64,000 nucleotides of DNA from JACKJP01 sp050249695. GTDB lineage: Bacteria; Pseudomonadota; Alphaproteobacteria; Rhizobiales; Tepidamorphaceae. The translations under genes were made by a program, and so were the position numbers. Location of the stretch: NCBI GenBank assembly GCA_050249695.1, contig JBFWQA010000002.1, forward strand, positions 372,001 through 436,000, given 5' to 3'. This document shows, piece by piece, positions 51,629 to 60,622 of the stretch (within the stretch, counting starts at the first letter, position 1; each line of letters opens with the position of its first letter). The notes below the pieces were generated by a model that saw only the letters and a list, made by a program, of their open reading frames with translations, ran no database searches and was not told where the DNA came from.

Positions 51629-53161
51629 TCACGCCGCCAGGCGCCCCCGTCCCGTCATCTGCCGATAGGACAGGGCTTCGGCGACATGGACGCGGCCGAT
51701 GCCGGGCGAGGCTTCCAGATCGGCGAGCGTGCGGGCGACCCGCAGCACCCGGTGAAAGCCGCGCGCGGAGAGCTGCATCGCGTCGGCGGCCTGGCGGAGC
51801 AGCGACAGCGCTTCGCCCCCGGGCATCGCGATCTCTTCCAGCAGCGAGGCGGGACAAGCGGCATTTGTCATGTGCGGGGCAAGGCCGGCGGCGCTGAAAC
51901 GCTCACGCTGCAGGCGGCGCGCGGCGGCGACCCGTTCGGCGACGGTCGCCGATCTGTCGCCGGAGGGCGGCAGCAGCATGTCGGCGGCGGTGACGGCGGG
52001 CATGTCGAGATGGATGTCGATCCGGTCGAGCAGCGGGCCGGACAGCCGCGCCTGATAATCGCTCGCGCAGCGCTCGCCGCGCCGGCAGGTATGGCCGGGT
52101 TCGCCGCTCATCCCGCAGCGGCACGGGTTCATCGCGGCGACGAGCTGGAAACGCGCCGGATAGCGCACATGGTGGTTGGCCCGTGCGATCACCGTTTCGC
52201 CCGTTTCCAGCGGCTGGCGCAGCGAATCGAGCACCTGCGGCTGGAATTCCGGCAGTTCATCGAGAAAGAGCACGCCGTGATGGGCGAGCGAGACCTCGCC
52301 GGGGCGGACCTTGAGCCCGCCGCCGACCATCGCCGCCATGGAGGCGCTGTGATGCGGGTTGCGGAAGGGCCGGGCGGAGGACAGCCGGCCGCTGTCGATA
52401 TGGCCGCTGACGGAACGGATCATCGCGACCTCGAGCAATTCCGGCGGCGTCATCGGCGGCAGGATCCCGGGCAGCCTTTCGGCCAGCATCGTCTTGCCGG
52501 CGCCGGGCGGTCCGACCATGAGCAGATTGTGGCCGCCGGCGGCGGCGATCTCCAGGGCGCGCCGCGCCGTCTCCTGGCCACGGATATCTGCAAGATCGGC
52601 GACATCGCCGCCCGCCGCGGCGATTTCCGGCCGGGGCCGGGCGAGCGGCGCTGCGCCCTTGAAATGATTGACCAGCGCCAGCAGATCGCCGGCGGCGACG
52701 ATATCGAGATCGGGATCGGCCCAGGCCGCCTCGCCGCCGCATTCGCGCGGACAGATCAGGCCGTGATCCATCATGTTGGCGGCCATGGCCGCCGGCAGCA
52801 CGCCCGCCACGCGCGATATGGAGCCGTCGAGCGCCAGTTCGCCAAGGATCGTATAGCCGGACAGCGCCCTTTCCTCGATCGCGCCCATCGCCGCCATCAG
52901 GCAGAGCGCGATGGGCAGATCATAGTGGCTGCCTTCTTTCGGAAGATCGGCCGGGGCGAGATTGATGGTGATGCGGCGCGGCGGCAGACCAAGACCGATG
53001 GCGGTCAGCGCGGCGTGGACCCGCTCGCGGCTTTCGGCCACCGCCTTGTCGGGCAGGCCGACAATGGTGAGCCTGGGCAGGCCTGGGGAAATCTGCACCT
53101 GTACGTCGACGCGGCGCGCCTCCACGCCCTCGAACGCCACCGTCGTCACCCGTGTCGCCAT
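51629..53161 (-). CDS. YifB-family Mg-chelatase-like ATPase (ComM-like)
   Basis: 510 residues: a Lon-protease-like N-terminal domain (MATRVTTVAFEGVEARRVDV) and an AAA+ Mg-chelatase-like core with Walker A in LLMVGPPGAGKTMLAERLPG and Walker B in GVLFLDELPEF, plus a C-terminal Mg_chelatase domain with a zinc-like cysteine cluster (NPCRCGMSGEPGHTCRRGER). In Vibrio and Haemophilus the family member ComM is a helicase acting on transformation DNA. Start ATG 53161 as in homologues. Confidence 0.93.
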   Translation of the reverse strand: MATRVTTVAFEGVEARRVDVQVQISPGLPRLTIVGLPDKAVAESRERVHAALTAIGLGLPPRRITINLAPADLPKEGSHYDLPIALCLMAAMGAIEERALSGYTILGELALDGSISRVAGVLPAAMAANMMDHGLICPRECGGEAAWADPDLDIVAAGDLLALVNHFKGAAPLARPRPEIAAAGGDVADLADIRGQETARRALEIAAAGGHNLLMVGPPGAGKTMLAERLPGILPPMTPPELLEVAMIRSVSGHIDSGRLSSARPFRNPHHSASMAAMVGGGLKVRPGEVSLAHHGVLFLDELPEFQPQVLDSLRQPLETGETVIARANHHVRYPARFQLVAAMNPCRCGMSGEPGHTCRRGERCASDYQARLSGPLLDRIDIHLDMPAVTAADMLLPPSGDRSATVAERVAAARRLQRERFSAAGLAPHMTNAACPASLLEEIAMPGGEALSLLRQAADAMQLSARGFHRVLRVARTLADLEASPGIGRVHVAEALSYRQMTGRGRLAA

Positions 53162-53266
53162 GATCGATACGCCCGCAAGCCCCGCAAAGCCCGCCAAATG
53201 AGACAGGCGCCGGAAAGGATAGGGGCAAGCCATCGACCGCGTCAAGAACAAAAAGGGAACGACTGG

Positions 53267-53662
53267 CTACTGCACGTTCACGTCGTATCGGGTCACGTCG
53301 CTGGTCATCGGCGGATCGAGATATTCCTCATAGGTGACGCGGATGCTGAAAGTGTCGGGGCCTCGATAGCCGGGCGCGGGCGTATAGGTGACGGTGACGG
53401 CCGTTCCCTTGAAGCCGCGGCAGCCATTCTCCGTGGAGTCCGACGTCACCGGCCGCACGGGAAGGGCGATCCGGCCGTGGCCGGGTTGGCGGGCGACCTC
53501 GTATTTTTCCGGCGGGCGCAATTCGCAGCCAATCTCGGAATAGACGGCGTGCCAGCCGACGAGCGTCGCGGCGTTTGCCTTGACCTTCCAGGTTTCCGCA
53601 CCGGCGGAGCCGGCAATGACGAGCGCCACGGCGCAGGTCAGGGCCGCCACGATCGACTTCAT
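53267..53662 (-). CDS. secreted hypothetical protein, Ig-like/cadherin-like, paralogue 1
   Basis: 131 residues. A Sec signal peptide (MKSIVAALTCAVALVIAGSA, cleaved after GSAGA) leaves a ~110-residue beta-rich domain. GCELRPPEKYEVA, PGHGRIALPV and VTYTPAPGYRGPDTFSIRV carry the G-x-G...Y-x-P...G-Y-x-G-x-D-x-F pattern of Ig/cadherin-like tandem domains; two cysteines (GCEL and ENGCRGFKG) probably bond. It is a close paralogue of the next gene, 48 bases upstream. Likely periplasmic; function unknown. Confidence 0.75.
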   Translation of the reverse strand: MKSIVAALTCAVALVIAGSAGAETWKVKANAATLVGWHAVYSEIGCELRPPEKYEVARQPGHGRIALPVRPVTSDSTENGCRGFKGTAVTVTYTPAPGYRGPDTFSIRVTYEEYLDPPMTSDVTRYDVNVQ

Positions 53663-53710
53663 CTGCGCTTCCCTTCCTGAGACCGGTTGCCTGAAAAAGA
53701 CCGCGACCGC

Positions 53711-54115
53711 CTATTTCACGGTCACATTGTATCGGGTGACGTCGCCATAGGGCGCCGGGCTTGAATATCGCTCATAGGTGATCCGCACCGTAAAGCTGTC
53801 CGCACCGCGATAGCCCTTGTCAGGGGTATAGGTCACGGCGACGGCTCGTCCCTTGAAGCCGTTGCAGCCGTTCTCCCTCGACTCCGACGTGGCCTGCCGG
53901 ACCGACAGCGTCACCTTGCCGTGCGCCGGCGCGCTCGCGACCTTATAGGTGTCCGGCGGCATCAGTTCGCAGCCGATCAGCGCGTAGATGGCGCGCCAGC
54001 CGACAACAGTCTGCGTGTTCGCCTTCGCTTCGACATCGACCGAGCCGGCCATGGCGGGGCCGGCGGCACCCATGACGCCGAAAACCAGCGCCAGCGCGAA
54101 CAGAAGTTTCTTCAA
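53711..54115 (-). CDS. secreted hypothetical protein, Ig-like/cadherin-like, paralogue 2
   Basis: 134 residues, same architecture as its neighbour: signal peptide MKKLLFALALVFGVMGAAGP, then WRAIYALIGCELMPPDTYKV, RENGCNGFKGRAVAVTYTPD and GYRGADSFTVRITYERY, ending in DVTRYNVTVK (DVTRYDVNVQ in the paralogue). The conserved cysteine pair is kept. Tandem duplication is evident from sequence; no enzyme motif. Both genes are on the minus strand downstream of gshB and may be co-transcribed. Confidence 0.75.
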   Translation of the reverse strand: MKKLLFALALVFGVMGAAGPAMAGSVDVEAKANTQTVVGWRAIYALIGCELMPPDTYKVASAPAHGKVTLSVRQATSESRENGCNGFKGRAVAVTYTPDKGYRGADSFTVRITYERYSSPAPYGDVTRYNVTVK

Positions 54116-54250
54116 TGGAAGCCTCCGGAAATACCGTTACGTCATACCTTGGGATCTTGCGGGCGGGGCACCCGCCCAGTCCTTGAGGCCTCAACATAAA
54201 TTGCGGGTGGGGAATGGGAAGCAACCGGGGGTTGTGACTTGACGGAATTG

Positions 54251-55192
54251 CTACCGCTTCGCCTCGATCGCGTCCCAGACGAGCGCGGCGGTATCTGCGC
54301 CGCCGAAGCGCTTCAGCTCGCGGATGCCGGTCGGTGAGGTCACATTGATCTCGGTGAGATATTCGCCGATCACGTCGATGCCGACGAAGATCATGCCGCG
54401 CTCTTTCAGCGCCGGCCCGATCGCCTCGCAGATCTCGTGGTCGCGCTTCGTCATCTCGTGAGGTTCCGCGCGCCCGCCGACATGCATGTTGGAGCGGGTT
54501 TCGTCGGCCGCCGGCACGCGGTTGATGGCGCCGACCGCCTTGCCGTCGACAAGGATGACGCGCCTGTCGCCCTTGCGCACCGCCGGCAGGTATTTCTGGA
54601 TGACATAGGGCTCGCGGAAGTTCTGCTGGAAGAGTTCCAGGAGCGAGGCGAGATTGGTATCGCTCTCCGACAGGCGGAAGACCGCCGCGCCGCCATTGCC
54701 GTAGAGCGGCTTGACTATGATGTCCTTGTGCTCGGCGCGGAATTCCTTGATCGCGCGCCCGTCGCGGGTGATCAGGGTCGGCGGCATCAGATCCGGGAAT
54801 TCGGTGACGAACACCTTCTCGGGCATGTTGCGGACGTTGACCGGGTCGTTGACGACCAGCGTCTTCGGGTGGATCCGCTCCAGCAGATGCGTGGTGGAGA
54901 TATAGTGCATGTCGAAGGGCGGATCCTGCCGCAGCAGCACGACATCCATCGTCGACAGATCGGTGCGCGCGCCTTCCCCGAGACTGTAGTGGTTGCCCTG
55001 TTCCTCGCGCAGATCCGTCACCTCGTGGCAGAAGCCGGACACGACGTCGCGGCTGAGGGCGAGGCTGTCGGGCAGATAATAATGGAGGCGATGTCCCCGC
55101 GCGCGCGCCTCCAGCATCAGCGCGAAGGTGGAATCTCCCCGGATCGTGATGGATTCGATCGGGTCCATCTGGACGGCAACCTTGAGGCTCAT
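54251..55192 (-). CDS. gshB: glutathione synthetase
   Basis: ATP-grasp enzyme joining gamma-glutamylcysteine and glycine. 313 residues beginning MSLKVAVQMDPIESITIRGD, the usual prokaryotic GshB start (D-P-x2-x-I...D-S-T-F). The ATP-grasp elements KPLYGNGGAAVFRL and VIQKYLPAVRKGDRRVILVD and the metal site FVGIDVIGEYLTEINVTSP are intact. The frame is open upstream, but ATG 55192 matches the family. Confidence 0.96.
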   Translation of the reverse strand: MSLKVAVQMDPIESITIRGDSTFALMLEARARGHRLHYYLPDSLALSRDVVSGFCHEVTDLREEQGNHYSLGEGARTDLSTMDVVLLRQDPPFDMHYISTTHLLERIHPKTLVVNDPVNVRNMPEKVFVTEFPDLMPPTLITRDGRAIKEFRAEHKDIIVKPLYGNGGAAVFRLSESDTNLASLLELFQQNFREPYVIQKYLPAVRKGDRRVILVDGKAVGAINRVPAADETRSNMHVGGRAEPHEMTKRDHEICEAIGPALKERGMIFVGIDVIGEYLTEINVTSPTGIRELKRFGGADTAALVWDAIEAKR

Positions 55193-55218
55193 GAGCGTTT
55201 CCCGTTGGTTCTGAGGCG

Positions 55219-55587
55219 TCAGGCGCGGATCGCGTCGACGAGATGCAGGGGCAGGAGGCGCGCGCCGACCGCCATGACGTCGAAGCGCAGATTGTATCGG
55301 CCATATCGGGGCCGCCGCGCAAGCCACCAGCTGGCCGCATCGACCATGCGCCGCTGCTGGCGTGCGCTCACCGCCTCGAGCGCGGCGCCCTCGCTCGCCC
55401 GGTGCTTGACCTCGACGAAGACGATTGTGCCGCCCCGGCTGGCGATAAGGTCGATCTCGCCGAAAGGGGTGCGCACCCGCCGCGCCAGCGGACGATAGCC
55501 CTTGCAAGCGAGCAGCACGAGACAGGACCACTCGGCCCGTCGGCCGCGCCGCTCGGCCGCACGGCGCAGGGCCAGCCGGTCTCTCAC
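55219..55587 (-). CDS. YraN family protein (UPF0102, endonuclease-like fold)
   Basis: 122 residues. The restriction-endonuclease-like core FGEIDLIASRGGTIVFVEVK carries the E-x-D...E-V-K pattern; the N-terminal R-x2-A-E-x3-R block is also typical. Usually encoded after rsmI, as here, and sometimes proposed to act on Holliday junctions. GTG start, 4-base overlap with the rsmI stop. Confidence 0.9.
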   Translation of the reverse strand: MRDRLALRRAAERRGRRAEWSCLVLLACKGYRPLARRVRTPFGEIDLIASRGGTIVFVEVKHRASEGAALEAVSARQQRRMVDAASWWLARRPRYGRYNLRFDVMAVGARLLPLHLVDAIRA

Positions 55588-56582
55588 CGCGCCCTGCCCG
55601 GCTTTTCGCCCCGGGCCAGCGCGATCGCGCGCCGGTAGAGCGCCTTGCGGTCGAGCCCGGTATCGGCGGCGAGCGTTTCGGAGGCGGTTCGCGCGCCTTT
55701 CGCCGCGACCAGCGCGGCGAGCCGCGCCTCAAGATCGGCCGGCTCCGACGGCGCCTCCTTTTCCGGCGGCCCGATGAGAATGACAATCTCGCCCTTTACC
55801 GCCGCGCCGTCGAATTGGCGCGACAATCCGGGAAGATCGCCGCGCTCGAAGGTTTCGTGCAGCTTGGTCAGCTCGCGCGCGACTACCGCGCGGCGCGACC
55901 CGAAGACAGCGGCCATGTCGGCAAGGCAGGCGGGCAGGCGGGCAGGCGATTCGTAGAAGATCAGCGTGCCGGGAATGGCGGCGATGGCGGCGAGCCTGTC
56001 CCGGCGCGCCTTCTGCTTGACCGGCAGGAACCCCTCGAACCAGAAGCGGTCGCTCGGCAGGCCGGCGCCGACAAGACCCGAAAGCAGCGCCGAGGCGCCC
56101 GGCAGGGGCACGACGGGAAAGCCCGCCTCGATGCAGTCGTTGACGATCCGGTATCCCGGATCGGACACGAGCGGCGTGCCCGCATCGGAAATCAGCGCCA
56201 CCGACTGGCCCTCGGCGAGCATGGAAAGGATGCGCGGACGCTGCCGGGCGGCGTTGTGCTCGTGATAGGGAATGAGGCGCGCATCGATGCCGTAGTGGCG
56301 CAGCAGCACCGCGCTTCTGCGCGTATCCTCGCAGGCGACCCGGTCGGCGGCGGCGAGGACCTCCAGACCGCGCAAAGTGATGTCGCCGAGATTGCCGATG
56401 GGCGTTGCGACGACATGAAGGCCGGGCGGCAGAGGCGGCGCGTCGAGCGCCGCGGCGCCGATGAAGAAACGGCGTCGGGGGGCGGCCGAGGGCGCGACAG
56501 CTTCCTCACGAGCGCCTTTGTCTTGCCGGGTTTTCGTCACATCCTGCTCCCAGATATCGCCGCCGCGCGGCCGGTCGGTCAC
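55584..56582 (-). CDS. rsmI: 16S rRNA (cytidine(1402)-2'-O)-methyltransferase
   Basis: SAM-dependent enzyme forming 2'-O-methyl-C1402, part of the m4Cm in the 30S P site. About 332 residues: HVVATPIGNLGDITLRGLEV (the SAM-binding P-x-G-N-L motif), ACEDTRRSAVLL, ALISDAGTPLVSDPGYRIV and the catalytic-region FYESPARLPACLADM. A ~45-residue basic N-terminal extension precedes the domain. The GTG at 56582 is used; a second GTG at 56540 has a better ribosome site (GGGAG). Divergent from the lipoprotein gene. Confidence 0.95.
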   Translation of the reverse strand: MTDRPRGGDIWEQDVTKTRQDKGAREEAVAPSAAPRRRFFIGAAALDAPPLPPGLHVVATPIGNLGDITLRGLEVLAAADRVACEDTRRSAVLLRHYGIDARLIPYHEHNAARQRPRILSMLAEGQSVALISDAGTPLVSDPGYRIVNDCIEAGFPVVPLPGASALLSGLVGAGLPSDRFWFEGFLPVKQKARRDRLAAIAAIPGTLIFYESPARLPACLADMAAVFGSRRAVVARELTKLHETFERGDLPGLSRQFDGAAVKGEIVILIGPPEKEAPSEPADLEARLAALVAAKGARTASETLAADTGLDRKALYRRAIALARGEKPGRAR

Positions 56583-56728
56583 GGGCCGTACCCTTGTGGC
56601 CCAACGCTCTTGGCCGATCGGTGCGGATCAGACTATGTTAGGTCGCTCTGGTGGTGGGAAACAGAGGCAAATCGCCGGGAGGCCGAGGCAATTGGTCCCC
56701 CGCGCGGCGGGCGGGAGAGAAAAGTATC

Positions 56729-57937
56729 ATGAGTAACGGCGGAAACGGCACGAGCCGGCGCGATATGCTGCGTCTGGCGGGCGGCTGCGGTCTTCTGGCA
56801 CTCGGCGCCGCGCTTTCCGCATGCAGCGGTCAAGGCGGTCTTGGCGGCGGCCTTGATTCGGGCCAGGCGAGCCAGCAGCCGGGCGACTCGATCGGCAGCG
56901 GCGAGACCAAGGTCGCGCTGCTCCTGCCGATGACGGCGACCGGCAATGCCGGAAAGACGGCGCAGGCCATGCGCAGCGCCGCCGAACTGGCGCTGTCGGA
57001 AATGGGCTCGCAGCCCGTCACCCTTCTTCCCTACGACACCGCCGGCACCGCCGAAGGCGCGCGCGCGGCGGCGCAGGCGGCGCTTTCCGCCGGGGCAAAA
57101 GTGTGTCTCGGGCCGCTGTTTTCGTCTTCCGTCGCAGCCGCTGCGCCGGCGTTCCGCAGCGCCGGCGTCCCGGTCATCGCCTTTTCGACCGATACCGGCG
57201 TTGCCGGTCAGGGCGTCTATCTTCTCAGCTTCCTGCCGCAGACCGACATCGACCGGATCGTCAAATACACCACCTCGCAGGGCAAGCGGTCCTTCGCGGC
57301 GCTGCTGCCCAGCGGCGCCTACGGAACCGTGGTGGAGGGCGCCGCGCGCGAGGCCATCGCGCGCTATGGCGGCCAGCTGCGCGCTGTGGAGTATTACGAG
57401 CCCGACAGCCTCAAGATGCAGGAGCCGGTGCAGCGGATCGCCGCCGTCGCGGGCGGTGCCAATCCGTCCGTCGACGCGCTGATCGTGCCGGATGGCGCGG
57501 CGGGGCTTAAAGCTCTCAGCGACGCGTTCGGCGTACACAATATCGATCCCCGCAAGGTCACGCTGCTGGGTTCGGGTCAATGGGACGATCCGCTGGTGCG
57601 GGGGCTTCCGACTTTCGCCGGCGGGCTCTATGCCGCGCCGGACCCCAGGGGATTTGAGGCCATGTCGACGCGCTTCCAGAGCCGCTTCGGCTACCGGCCG
57701 CCGCGGCTTGCCTCACTGGCCTATGACGGCGTCAGCCTGATCGCCGCGCTCGCGGCGCAGAACACCGGTTTCAGCCAGCAGGTGCTGACGAGCCCGGACG
57801 GCTTCGACGGAACGGACGGCATCTTCCGGTTCAATGCGCGCGGTTCAAACGAGCGGGGCCTTGCCATCATGGCGGTCGCGACGGGAGCGCCGCAGATCGT
57901 CGTGCCGGCGCCGCGCAGCTTCTCGGCGGGCTTCTAG
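56729..57937 (+). CDS. penicillin-binding protein activator / periplasmic ligand-binding lipoprotein (LpoA-like, Tat-type signal)
   Basis: 402 residues. The N-terminus has a twin-arginine motif (TSRRDMLRLAGG), a hydrophobic stretch and a lipobox (ALSACSGQ, Cys32), so a folded, lipidated, Tat-exported protein is predicted. The body is a periplasmic-binding-protein type I fold (VALLLPMTATGNAGKTAQAM, then CLGPLFSSSVAAAAPAFRSA, VPVIAFSTDTGV). In rhizobia and others this gene divergent from rsmI is called a penicillin-binding protein activator (LpoA-like); the peptidoglycan link is inferred, not shown here. Confidence 0.85.
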   Translation: MSNGGNGTSRRDMLRLAGGCGLLALGAALSACSGQGGLGGGLDSGQASQQPGDSIGSGETKVALLLPMTATGNAGKTAQAMRSAAELALSEMGSQPVTLLPYDTAGTAEGARAAAQAALSAGAKVCLGPLFSSSVAAAAPAFRSAGVPVIAFSTDTGVAGQGVYLLSFLPQTDIDRIVKYTTSQGKRSFAALLPSGAYGTVVEGAAREAIARYGGQLRAVEYYEPDSLKMQEPVQRIAAVAGGANPSVDALIVPDGAAGLKALSDAFGVHNIDPRKVTLLGSGQWDDPLVRGLPTFAGGLYAAPDPRGFEAMSTRFQSRFGYRPPRLASLAYDGVSLIAALAAQNTGFSQQVLTSPDGFDGTDGIFRFNARGSNERGLAIMAVATGAPQIVVPAPRSFSAGF

Positions 57938-57948
57938 AGCCTTTTTCC

Positions 57949-59190
57949 CTAGAACGGATCGGCGGCCAGATCGGCGATGACGGCGTCGAGGACGGAGAAG
58001 CCGCCGGGCGTCGCGCGCAATCGGCCCGACGGCAGGCGTTCCACCATATCGTGTTCCACAAGGTCGCCGATGCGCCGGTCGTCGAGGCCGCGTCCGCTGA
58101 TCGCGCGGTAGCGGTCGGGGTCGATCCCCTCCTTCAGCCTCAGGCCCATCAGCAGATATTCGTCACCCTGCTCGACCGGTCCGAGCTTTTCCTCAACAAC
58201 GGTACCGACGCCCTGACGCTCGACCAGCTCCAGCCAGCGCTCCGGGTGCGGTTCGGCCGAGAGGCCGAGCACATGCCCGCGGCCTTCGATCCGCGCGTGG
58301 GCGCCCGGACCAAGGCCGGCATAGCGCCCGTATCGCCAGTAGACGAGATTGTGCCGGCTCTCATGGCCGGGGCGCGCGTGGTTGGAAATCTCGTAGGCCG
58401 GCATGCCGTGCCGCGCGGTGACGTCCTGGGTCAGCTCGTAGAGCGCCGCCGATTCCTCGGGGCCTGGAACCTGAAGCTTGCCGGCGGCATGGAGCGAGGC
58501 GAAGACGGTGTCGGGTTCGATGGTGAGCTGGTAGGCGGACAGGTGCCCGCCGGCCATGCGGCACGCTTCATCGAGCTCCCGTTCCCAGTCGGCGGCGGTC
58601 TGGCCGGGCCGCGCGTAGATGAGATCGAAGGAGTGACGGTCGAAGAGTTTCTGCGCGACGGCGATCGCGGCGCGCGCCTCATCCACATTATGCAGCCGCC
58701 CGAGCCTTTTCAGGTCCTGATCGTTCAGCGCCTGCACGCCGATCGACACGCGGTTGACGCCGGCATCGCGGAAGCCGGCGAAGCGCGATGCCTCGACGCT
58801 CGACGGATTGGCTTCAAGCGTGATTTCCGCGTCCGGCAGCAGCGTCCAGCTCGACGCGATCGAACCGATGATCGCCCCAACCGTTTCGGGCAGCATCAGC
58901 GAGGGCGTGCCGCCGCCGAAGAAGATGCTCTGGACGGGCAGGCCGCGCGTGCGTGCGGAAAACCATTCGATTTCCCGGCGGAAGGCCTCAACGAAGCGCG
59001 GCTGGTCCACCGGCTGGTGGCGGACATGGCTGTTGAAATCGCAATAGGGGCATTTCGACTGGCAGAAGGGCCAGTGAACATAAACGCCGAAGCCGCCCTC
59101 CGGCGCGGCCGGACTGTAGCGCTCGTCAGCCAAGGCAGCGCCCGACGAGTTTTGCGAAGGCGCGGGCGCGGTGCGAAAGACCTTCCGCAT
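57949..59190 (-). CDS. hemW: radical SAM heme chaperone HemW
   Basis: HemN-like protein that binds heme and a 4Fe-4S cluster, now regarded as a heme chaperone rather than coproporphyrinogen oxidase. 413 residues: CxxxCxxC in FCQSKCPYCDFNSH, IFFGGGTPSLM, and the HemN C-terminal domain. Two starts are possible: ATG 59190, which overlaps rdgB by 65 bases and has GGAAG ahead, or TTG 59133, which overlaps the rdgB stop by eight bases. It follows rdgB in the usual order. Confidence 0.94.
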   Translation of the reverse strand: MRKVFRTAPAPSQNSSGAALADERYSPAAPEGGFGVYVHWPFCQSKCPYCDFNSHVRHQPVDQPRFVEAFRREIEWFSARTRGLPVQSIFFGGGTPSLMLPETVGAIIGSIASSWTLLPDAEITLEANPSSVEASRFAGFRDAGVNRVSIGVQALNDQDLKRLGRLHNVDEARAAIAVAQKLFDRHSFDLIYARPGQTAADWERELDEACRMAGGHLSAYQLTIEPDTVFASLHAAGKLQVPGPEESAALYELTQDVTARHGMPAYEISNHARPGHESRHNLVYWRYGRYAGLGPGAHARIEGRGHVLGLSAEPHPERWLELVERQGVGTVVEEKLGPVEQGDEYLLMGLRLKEGIDPDRYRAISGRGLDDRRIGDLVEHDMVERLPSGRLRATPGGFSVLDAVIADLAADPF

Positions 59191-59767
59191 CGCCGGGCTT
59201 CCAGCCGTGCTTTTCCGCCGCGCTCATCTCCCCGAAGGTACGGCTATGACCTTCGGGAAGGAAGACGGGATCGTAGCCGAAACCCTCACTGCCGCGCGGC
59301 GGCCAGACGAATGTTCCGTCGACACGGCCCTCGACCGCCTCCTCGTGCCCGTCAGGCCAGGCAAGACAAAGCGCTGCGACGAACCAGCTGCCGCGCTCCC
59401 CGGGCGTGAGCGCGCCCTTTGCCTGCAGCATCTCCTCGGCGTTGCGCATGGCGCGGCCGAAATCCTTGTCCGGTCCCGCCCAGCGCGCCGAAAGGACGCC
59501 CGGGGCGCCGTCGAGGACCGCGATGCAAAAGCCCGAATCGTCGGCGAGCGCGGGCAGATTGGCGGCCTTCGCCGCCGCGTGCGCCTTGATCGCGGCGTTC
59601 TCGGCAAAGGTTGCGCCGGTTTCCTCCGGCTCGGGGAGGCCGAGTTCGCCCGCCGACACGGTCTCGATGCCGAAAGGCTCGAGCAACTGCCGGATTTCGC
59701 GCAGCTTGCCGGGATTGTGGCTCGCCACCACGAGCTTCCCGCCGGCAAGTCTTCTCGGGCTGTTCAC
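59126..59767 (-). CDS. rdgB: non-canonical purine NTP pyrophosphatase (dITP/XTP)
   Basis: House-cleaning Ham1/RdgB enzyme hydrolysing dITP, XTP and related NTPs to monophosphates. 213 residues: VVASHNPGKLREIRQLLEPF (S-x-N-x2-K), GATFAENAAIKAHAAAK, LADDSGFCIAVLDGAPGVLS, and the end FGYDPVFLPEG, then KHGWKPGDAEGLSHRARAF. It begins GTG and overlaps the rph stop by four bases. Confidence 0.96.
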   Translation of the reverse strand: MNSPRRLAGGKLVVASHNPGKLREIRQLLEPFGIETVSAGELGLPEPEETGATFAENAAIKAHAAAKAANLPALADDSGFCIAVLDGAPGVLSARWAGPDKDFGRAMRNAEEMLQAKGALTPGERGSWFVAALCLAWPDGHEEAVEGRVDGTFVWPPRGSEGFGYDPVFLPEGHSRTFGEMSAAEKHGWKPGDAEGLSHRARAFAKLVGRCLG

Positions 59768-60483
59768 GATATGGCCAGTTTCTGCAGGTCGAAGAGCCTC
59801 GCGCAGCCGGCGCGTGCAAGCTCGAGCATCGAATCGAAGGTTTCGCGGTCGAACGGCGTGCGTTCCGCCGTCGCCTGGATTTCCACGATGCCGCCGGAAC
59901 CGGTCAGGACGAAATTGGCGTCCGTATCGGCGGTGGAATCCTCGTCATAGTCGAGGTCGAGCACCGGCGAGCCGTCATAGATACCGCAGGAAATCGCCGA
60001 TACCTGGTCGACGAGCGGGCTTGCCGAAAGCATGGAGCGTGCGCGCATCCATTCGATGCAGTCGTGCAACGCGACCCAGGCCCCGGTGATGGACGCTGTT
60101 CGCGTGCCCCCATCGGCCTGGATGACGTCGCAATCGACGGTGATCTGGCGCTCGCCGAGCTTTTCCAGATCGACCACGGTGCGCAGCGAACGGCCGATCA
60201 GGCGCTGGATTTCCAGCGTGCGGCCGGACTGCTTGCCGGCACTCGCCTCGCGGCGCATGCGGTCATGCGTGGCGCGCGGAAGCATGCCGTATTCGGCGGT
60301 GACCCAGCCGCGGGCCTGACCGCGCAGCCATGGCGGGACACGTTCCTCAAGGCTGGCCGCGCAGAGGACCTCCGTGTCGCCGAAGCGGATGCGGCAGGAG
60401 CCTTCCGCGTGACGCAGGACGCCGCGCTCGATGGTGACGCGGCGCATCTCGTCGGCGGCGCGCTTTGAGGGTCGCATGGGCAT
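59764..60483 (-). CDS. rph: ribonuclease PH
   Basis: Phosphorolytic 3' exoribonuclease that trims the 3' ends of tRNA precursors. 239 residues: GSCRIRFGDTEVLCAASLEE, RGWVTAEYGMLPRATHDRM, the phosphate site RRTVVDLEKL-like (here SLRTVVDLEKLGERQITVDC), QADGGTRTASITGAWVAL and CGIYDGSPVLDLDYDEDSTA. Intact. Divergent from hrcA. Confidence 0.97.
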   Translation of the reverse strand: MPMRPSKRAADEMRRVTIERGVLRHAEGSCRIRFGDTEVLCAASLEERVPPWLRGQARGWVTAEYGMLPRATHDRMRREASAGKQSGRTLEIQRLIGRSLRTVVDLEKLGERQITVDCDVIQADGGTRTASITGAWVALHDCIEWMRARSMLSASPLVDQVSAISCGIYDGSPVLDLDYDEDSTADTDANFVLTGSGGIVEIQATAERTPFDRETFDSMLELARAGCARLFDLQKLAIS

Positions 60484-60588
60484 TCCTTTCCCGTCCGGCT
60501 GAAGCTCTGTCGCAGTTCAGCGCTTGTTAGAGCGCCGGGCAGCCGCGGTAAAGGGGCGTCATGGCCACAGATTGCCTCAGCGCGAGAC

Positions 60589-60617
60589 TTGACGGAGTGA
60601 AAATAGCCTCTCAGATA
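60589..60617 (+). promoter_or_regulatory. heat-shock (RpoH-type) promoter candidate of hrcA
   Basis: CTTG (60589-60592), 18-base spacer, CTCAGAT (60611-60617): CTTG matches the alphaproteobacterial -35, and five of seven bases match CYTATNT. It is only a few bases from the ATG, so a near-leaderless transcript would follow. No CIRCE repeat (TTAGCACTC-N9-GAGTGCTAA) is seen here. Confidence 0.35.
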
Positions 60618-60622
60618 AACGG

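Noticed and set aside
49382..53680. A 1432-codon plus-strand frame opposite the kinase and YifB genes
   Set aside because: Same reason: antisense of two clear genes, with repetitive Arg/Gly/Ala composition.
60484..60622. CIRCE element upstream of hrcA
   Set aside because: The TTAGCACTC-N9-GAGTGCTAA pattern is absent; the nearby TTGTTAGAGCGCC is not a match.
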